In this document: positions 11,828 through 16,397 of the stretch, one piece after another | How positions within the stretch are numbered: position 1 is the first letter of the stretch | How the letters are laid out: each line of letters begins with the position of its first letter | Origin: JBAPRR01 sp049281195 | Lineage (GTDB): Bacteria; Actinomycetota; Acidimicrobiia; Acidimicrobiales; CAVXTF01 | Direction of reading: 5' to 3' | Length of the DNA stretch: 16,397 bases | Assembly: GCA_049281195.1 (NCBI GenBank) | Contig: JBAPRR010000311.1 | Location: 1-16,397, forward strand | Notes under the pieces: generated by a model | Told to the model about the DNA's origin: nothing | The model's input: only the letters and a program-made list of their open reading frames with translations | Database searches by the model: none | Program-made: the position numbers and the translations under genes

Positions 11828-14812
11828 TCAGCCGGCGGAAGCCTCCGCAGCGTTGGTCGTGGTACTTCCTTCAGCTACAAGGTCGACGGCTCGCGAAGTC
11901 GACACCTCGCCAGTGTCGACGACGATCGTGTGCGTCGACGCGTTGTAGTACCAGCCTTGACGCTTGGAAGTTTGCGGCTCACCACTCAACTTCGTACCGT
12001 CGAGTGTCACGTCTGAAGGCCGGGTGAAGTTAATCATCTCGACAGTGAACACACGATCTTTCGGCTCTCTTGGGTAGCGACCTTTCGCGGCACCGATGGT
12101 TACCCGACAGGCTCCGCCGTCACCGGTTGGCGAGTCACTGATCTCGGTGTCGGTGTACTGGCCTCTCTCGTAACCGAGTCCGGATCCGGAGTCTCCGTAC
12201 AGATCGAAGGTCCCCGCCGAACCCGAGTACACCTTCAATGTCAGGTTTGTGGACGCGCCAGAACTGGCGTTCGACTCAAGCGGCACTATCCCGCCGGCGC
12301 GGACGAACACGGGCATCTGGTCCAAAGGAACAGACAGGCTCACAGTCGATGGCCCGGTCACAGTGGCGCCGGTGAAGTAGTCGATCCATCGACCCGGAGG
12401 CAGCCACACCGTGGTTTGGGCCACCGTGCCGGGCGTCGTGACCGGAGCGACGAGCATGTTGGAGCCGAACAGATATTCCCCGGGGTGATCGTAGGCAGCT
12501 TCGAGCGACGGGTAATCGAGATACAGAGGCTGGGCAATGGGCATTCCTGTCCTGCTTGCCTCCGAAGCCAGCGTGTAGGTGTAGGGGATCAACTCCTCAC
12601 GCAGGCGAAGAAAGCTCTCGGTAATGCCGCTCACCGGCTCCGGGTATTGCCAAGGCAGGCGATTTCCGTCGTCCGAATGAAGCCGGAGAATGGGTTGGAA
12701 GGTCCCGAACTGGACCCAACGGTCGAATAGATCCGGGGGATCCGGAGATCCCTGCGTAGGTGGCGGTCCGAGATAGCTTCCGACGTCGTCGCTGACGTAC
12801 GGCTCACCGACGGTCGCTTCTGCAGGAGTGAGGGCCACCTCCGTCGCCAGCTGGGTCCACGTCCCCCAGGCATCTCCGGTGAATGCGATTGCCGAGGTGT
12901 GGTCGGACCATGGGCCGGCGGGGTACTCCTGCTCGGGACTCCCGTTGGAAGATCCGATACGAGTGAGAACGAAGCCACGCTCACCCTGATTGATCATCTC
13001 CTGCGCATAAAGGTGTCCGATCCACGCGTCGGGGTCGAGTCCTGGCATGGTCACCACCGAGTCGTCGCAACACCAGTCGAGCCACCAGAACGCGACTCCT
13101 TGGTTCAAGAAGCTTTGCTGCAGCACGAAGTTCGACTGCGCCTGCGGACGGGAGCTCCAGTCCCAAACCTTGCATGGACCGTCGGTGCAGTCTGATGACG
13201 GAGACTGCGCAAGAGAGTTTTGCGCGATGTGCTCGGCCTGCGGAAGCTTGGGGTCGTTATCGGCGATGCTCGAGTGAACGTTCAGGGTCACGCTGATCCC
13301 CTTGGACTTCGCCCATTCGAGAAATTTCGTCACATTCGGAAAGAGTTTCGTGTTCCATTCCCAACCGTCCCACGAATTCGGCGCTTTCCAATCGGTGTCG
13401 AGCGAAAGAGTGTTCAAGGGAACGTCGGCAGCCAGAAACCCTTTATAGACAGAGTTTTCGAGCTCTGCACTCGAATAGGGCGTGTAGTCGGAGTACCACA
13501 CCCCAAAGGTGCTCCTGGGAAGCAGCGGAGCATCTCCCGTCAATTGGTAGAAGGTACGAAGTGCCCCCGAGTAGTCCTGGCCGTACGCGAAAAGGTATCC
13601 ATCTTGCACATCGCCGTTGGATGTTCGAGGCGCCACCCAACCTTGTTTTGTCCACACGGCACTTTGGGAATCATCGAGCAGACGCCATCCAGCACGGTCG
13701 AGCAATCCATCCTGGTGTAGCGGCTCAATAGGATTGACACAATCCACGCCGGCGGTCCCCGCCGCACATGGCTGGTTCAACGGTGGCGAATATGTGAAGG
13801 TGTCGAAGCCACGCAGCCACCCACCGAGTGGATTCGTCTGCAGCGGTTGGGGAGCCGGAGATCCCGCTGCCGCTGTAGCAATGGTGTCGAGGCTGAGATC
13901 GCAACTGTCCCCGGGGGAGCAAAGGAACTCAACTGTGTTCGTCCCCGATGCGAGGGATGCTTCGGTGGTCACCTCTGACCACGGTGCCGCGTTCGACGTT
14001 TCAGGAAAGTCGACAGTGTGGGCGAAACGACCGTTGACCAGCATCGCGAGGGTGTGAGCGCCCGGTGGGCCGAAGATGTTCGCGATGTTGGAGTACCGGA
14101 TCGTCACTCCCGCTGACCCCGGTACGGAACCGATCACGTTCCAGGTGGCGCTTTCACCCCGGGAAAGATGTCCCACGTACCCGGCCTGGCTCACGTACCC
14201 GGTCTGCTGCTGCTCGATCTGCGCGCCGCTCAGCACGGCATCTCCAGCCTGGCACGACTGGCCGTACGTGCACTCCCAATCCCAGGTCGGACGCACCACT
14301 TCGGGCTCGGACCCGTTTTCGAAGGTGAGAGATGTGTTGAGAGGAGAGAACGGTCCGGAATCGATCTTGTACTTGAGAGTCATGGAATCGGTCTGGATGG
14401 TCAACCAACCTGCGATGTCGCGCGAGGTGTATCTCGGAACCGGCAAGCGCCGATTCAGCACGTTCACCGTCGGGCTGTTCTCGAAGTTGGCGGAAGGTGA
14501 GTATTCGAGGCGGATAACGGTCGGAGCGAGAACCTCGAACCTCGCGTCTCCGGACAGCACCACGGCGCCCTTTCTGGCGATGCCATTCGACATGTTGACG
14601 TCGGTGGTGAGATCGACACCAGGTCTCGCTGCTTTCGATGCCAGTGATGAGGTCGTCGGGTGAGGATGTGTCGGGGAATTGCCCTGTTCCACCAGCACGA
14701 CGACAACCAGGACCGCAACGACGACCGCGCAGGCACCGAGGATCAAGACCCGCGAAGTCTTGGAAGACCTTGGTGAGTCGTTACGCGGCTGGCCGTTTGT
14801 GCCGTGATTCAT
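11828..14812 (-). CDS. Membrane-anchored glycoside hydrolase family 31 with inserted carbohydrate-binding-like domain
   Basis: This 994-residue exported enzyme has a cytoplasmic basic N-terminus, then one long hydrophobic segment (~22-42) as anchor or uncleaved signal, and a Ser/Thr/Pro linker. The GH31 N-terminal beta-sandwich (~70-180 and ~325-400) is interrupted by a CBM35/CBM6-like insert (~185-315). The catalytic barrel (~430-745) has LDTDW (471-475), nucleophile candidate Asp579 in FWWLDW, acid/base candidate Asp647 in FTGDAWGTW, and RLHSDD (710-715). C-terminal beta domains follow (~755-985). GH31 enzymes act mainly on alpha-glycosides such as alpha-glucans or alpha-xylosides; the exact substrate cannot be read here. 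Ten of eleven cysteines fall in close pairs, including vicinal Cys581-Cys582 next to the nucleophile. The ATG has GGAGG 8 nt upstream and follows the glycosyltransferase gene by 21 nt, so the two form an operon. Confidence 0.92.
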   Translation of the reverse strand: MNHGTNGQPRNDSPRSSKTSRVLILGACAVVVAVLVVVVLVEQGNSPTHPHPTTSSLASKAARPGVDLTTDVNMSNGIARKGAVVLSGDARFEVLAPTVIRLEYSPSANFENSPTVNVLNRRLPVPRYTSRDIAGWLTIQTDSMTLKYKIDSGPFSPLNTSLTFENGSEPEVVRPTWDWECTYGQSCQAGDAVLSGAQIEQQQTGYVSQAGYVGHLSRGESATWNVIGSVPGSAGVTIRYSNIANIFGPPGAHTLAMLVNGRFAHTVDFPETSNAAPWSEVTTEASLASGTNTVEFLCSPGDSCDLSLDTIATAAAGSPAPQPLQTNPLGGWLRGFDTFTYSPPLNQPCAAGTAGVDCVNPIEPLHQDGLLDRAGWRLLDDSQSAVWTKQGWVAPRTSNGDVQDGYLFAYGQDYSGALRTFYQLTGDAPLLPRSTFGVWYSDYTPYSSAELENSVYKGFLAADVPLNTLSLDTDWKAPNSWDGWEWNTKLFPNVTKFLEWAKSKGISVTLNVHSSIADNDPKLPQAEHIAQNSLAQSPSSDCTDGPCKVWDWSSRPQAQSNFVLQQSFLNQGVAFWWLDWCCDDSVVTMPGLDPDAWIGHLYAQEMINQGERGFVLTRIGSSNGSPEQEYPAGPWSDHTSAIAFTGDAWGTWTQLATEVALTPAEATVGEPYVSDDVGSYLGPPPTQGSPDPPDLFDRWVQFGTFQPILRLHSDDGNRLPWQYPEPVSGITESFLRLREELIPYTYTLASEASRTGMPIAQPLYLDYPSLEAAYDHPGEYLFGSNMLVAPVTTPGTVAQTTVWLPPGRWIDYFTGATVTGPSTVSLSVPLDQMPVFVRAGGIVPLESNASSGASTNLTLKVYSGSAGTFDLYGDSGSGLGYERGQYTDTEISDSPTGDGGACRVTIGAAKGRYPREPKDRVFTVEMINFTRPSDVTLDGTKLSGEPQTSKRQGWYYNASTHTIVVDTGEVSTSRAVDLVAEGSTTTNAAEASAG

Positions 14813-14820
14813 TGATCAAT

Positions 14821-14825
14821 CCTCC
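14821..14825 (-). promoter_or_regulatory. Shine-Dalgarno of the GH31 gene
   Basis: GGAGG on the minus strand lies 8 nt before the ATG at 14812, within the 21-nt gap after the upstream gene's stop. It fixes the GH31 start and supports co-transcription. Confidence 0.8.
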
Positions 14826-14833
14826 GCCGGTCC

Positions 14834-16396
14834 CTACCCCCCGACGAGCGACGGCGAAATTCCCAGCGTGGCGGGCGTGACCGGAATGTCCGGCCTCAAC
14901 GCCACCAACACGCCGATCTCCTCGGTGGAGTATCCGATGCCTTTGCCCTTCAACAGCGCCTCGAAGGTCGGGAGACTCCAGTTCAGCGGTCCGGGGGCAG
15001 TCGCCTGGAGGGCCTGGACCGCCGGCAGGTTGTTCTGCGCAGGGAAGAAGATCCACGCGGCACGTGGATCGTTCAACGCCGCCTTCTGCAAAGAGACCTG
15101 ACGCACCACCCCCACTACTCCCACCTGCACGCGGCCGTCACTTACTTCGTCGAGCACGTTCGCGATCCAGTAACCGCTCCACGCCACTGTTATCCCGTGT
15201 GAAGTCATTGAGTCCACGGTTGCATTCAACGCATCTTCTGGATTCCCCCAATTTGATGCGAGCTTGGTAGGGCCGAAGCCGGCGGTTCCGAAGACCTGGT
15301 GCAAACCGAGCGCGCCGAAAAAGACGGCGACAATCACAGCCAGGGAGCCGAGCCACTGAATAGCCGCCCGTGGTCCCTGCGCTTCTGACCGACCGAACGA
15401 GCTCTCGCGCTTCGGAGCCAGTTCACCGACCACTGCAACGGTGGTCACCACCACGATGACCGGAAGGTACGGACCGTATCTCCCGTCCTCCCAGAAGAAC
15501 GTGGAGAGCGGGATCGCATATATGAACGGGAACGCGATCAACCCGAGGACCATCAAACGGGCCACGCCACCCGCAGCCAGGCCGGCCAGCATCATCGCCA
15601 CGATCAGAACGAGAACGACGACGTAACTGACCGGTCCGAAGTGGGTGCCAAGGACCCACTTCCCATCGCCGGTCAGAGGCACGACGCCCTGGCGGATCGG
15701 ATTGATCAGTCCGAGTTGTTGGGGGAGCGCATGCTTGAAGAACACCCCGACCCTGAACAGATAGCTCGTCTGCTCCGATGGCGGAACCCCTGTGCTCGAA
15801 GCCTTCAACGATGCGAATCCCGAGCTGATGTTCGCCACCAACCAGGGGAGCGCACCAACCAGAAAGGCGGCCAAGGCGAGAACCGCCCTGGCTGAGAGAC
15901 CCGTGTGCCGGTTGCTCCTTCTTGCCACGCCCGTCTTTCCGAACAGCAGGATCAATCCTGCGGGAACGAGGAAATACACGATCTCAGGAGAGGACCACCA
16001 TCCGACTCCCGCTGCCAGGCCCAAGCCGAGGACAACAAGGAGCGACTCGCGGCGCGCGTCGATGCGAAGGGCGAATGCCAGGCACAACAGTCCGCAAAGG
16101 AGCGTCACCCCCCGGAATCCGAATTCTGTCGTCGAATGCCATACCGCTTCCTCGGGCCAAGCCCATACCGCCGTTGCCGCGAGAACGGCCACCAGCCGAT
16201 CACCACAGAGGCTTTTGGCGCAGAAATAGCAGGCCACGGAGGCCAGCGCCGCAAGGATCGCCGCCGTCGCAGACATGGCGACGGCGCTTTTGCCCAGGAC
16301 TACCGAAACAGCCGCCACCACGTACGATTCGGCGCCTCCGTATGACTGGCCCCAATAGAACGCGCTCATGTGACCGTGGAGAATGCTCGTCGACAT
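14834..16396 (-). CDS. GT-C family membrane glycosyltransferase-like protein, 5' end outside the window
   Basis: The last 520 residues of a large polytopic protein are present; an in-frame ATG at 16396 exists, but homologous proteins normally carry a further N-terminal helix and an Asp-containing catalytic loop before this point, so the gene very likely begins outside. Near the N-terminus is HGHMSAFYWGQSYGG (7-21), resembling the loop that follows the first helices in ArnT/PMT-like (GT39/GT83-type) glycosyltransferases. GVGWWSSPEIVYF (residues about 155-167) is another typical segment. About ten membrane helices follow to residue ~375. A soluble, probably extracytoplasmic domain (~385-520) ends the protein. 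The family transfers sugars from polyprenyl-phosphate donors to lipids, glycans or proteins outside the membrane; the donor and acceptor are unknown. It lies 21 nt upstream of an exported GH31 enzyme, which suggests a shared role in surface glycan synthesis or remodelling. Confidence 0.85.
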   Translation of the reverse strand: MSTSILHGHMSAFYWGQSYGGAESYVVAAVSVVLGKSAVAMSATAAILAALASVACYFCAKSLCGDRLVAVLAATAVWAWPEEAVWHSTTEFGFRGVTLLCGLLCLAFALRIDARRESLLVVLGLGLAAGVGWWSSPEIVYFLVPAGLILLFGKTGVARRSNRHTGLSARAVLALAAFLVGALPWLVANISSGFASLKASSTGVPPSEQTSYLFRVGVFFKHALPQQLGLINPIRQGVVPLTGDGKWVLGTHFGPVSYVVVLVLIVAMMLAGLAAGGVARLMVLGLIAFPFIYAIPLSTFFWEDGRYGPYLPVIVVVTTVAVVGELAPKRESSFGRSEAQGPRAAIQWLGSLAVIVAVFFGALGLHQVFGTAGFGPTKLASNWGNPEDALNATVDSMTSHGITVAWSGYWIANVLDEVSDGRVQVGVVGVVRQVSLQKAALNDPRAAWIFFPAQNNLPAVQALQATAPGPLNWSLPTFEALLKGKGIGYSTEEIGVLVALRPDIPVTPATLGISPSLVGG

Positions 16397-16397
16397 C

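Noticed and set aside
14076..14663. Plus-strand frame of 195 residues
   Set aside because: It lies antisense to the N-terminal and carbohydrate-binding-like regions of the GH31 gene and has no features of its own.

Overview
This window is high-GC bacterial DNA with short intergenic gaps, frequent GTG and TTG starts, and overlapping GTGA/TTGA/TGATG gene junctions. These traits, together with the ABC-exporter and membrane glycosyltransferase types, suggest an actinobacterium (Actinomycetota). A deep-branching class such as Acidimicrobiia is possible, but nothing here fixes the taxon. No rRNA, tRNA, CRISPR array, transposase or phage gene was seen.

Layout. (1) Plus strand, 2-2068: a tight cluster of a multi-pass membrane protein (5' end probably outside the window), a PadR-type regulator and a six-TM membrane protein. 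The junctions are a 1-nt gap and a 4-nt overlap. (2) Plus strand, 2182-5042: two tandem paralogous multi-pass membrane proteins with GT-C glycosyltransferase features. The second has lost its normal 3' end and its frame runs 324 nt antisense into the converging ABC gene. (3) Minus strand, 9222 down to 4719: marR followed by two ABC half-exporters, with 4-nt and 1-nt overlaps. One subunit has degenerate ATPase residues and the other canonical ones, as in heterodimeric exporters. A palindrome overlaps the predicted -10 and start of marR. (4) Minus strand, 10709-9366: a membrane-embedded M48-type zinc peptidase with an N-terminal zinc ribbon. (5) Minus strand, 11793-10880: a small secreted Cys-containing protein of unknown function. 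Its upstream region holds three identical palindromic boxes (11724-11793) and a roughly 100-nt segment that can fold into a closed multi-branch RNA (11551-11649), just before a strong Shine-Dalgarno. (6) Minus strand, 16396-11828: the C-terminal part of a GT-C membrane glycosyltransferase followed 21 nt later by a membrane-anchored family 31 glycoside hydrolase with an inserted carbohydrate-binding-like domain.

How it may work together (inference). The window combines cell-envelope glycan functions (three GT-C-like proteins and an exported GH31), a MarR-controlled heterodimeric exporter probably for drugs or lipids, and an envelope protease. The least explained part is the regulatory region in front of the secreted protein, where an operator-like array and a candidate structured leader RNA sit in a gap of about 300 nt. 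The window also holds three separate short tandem repeats (21, 15 and 30 bp units), all on the minus-strand side.
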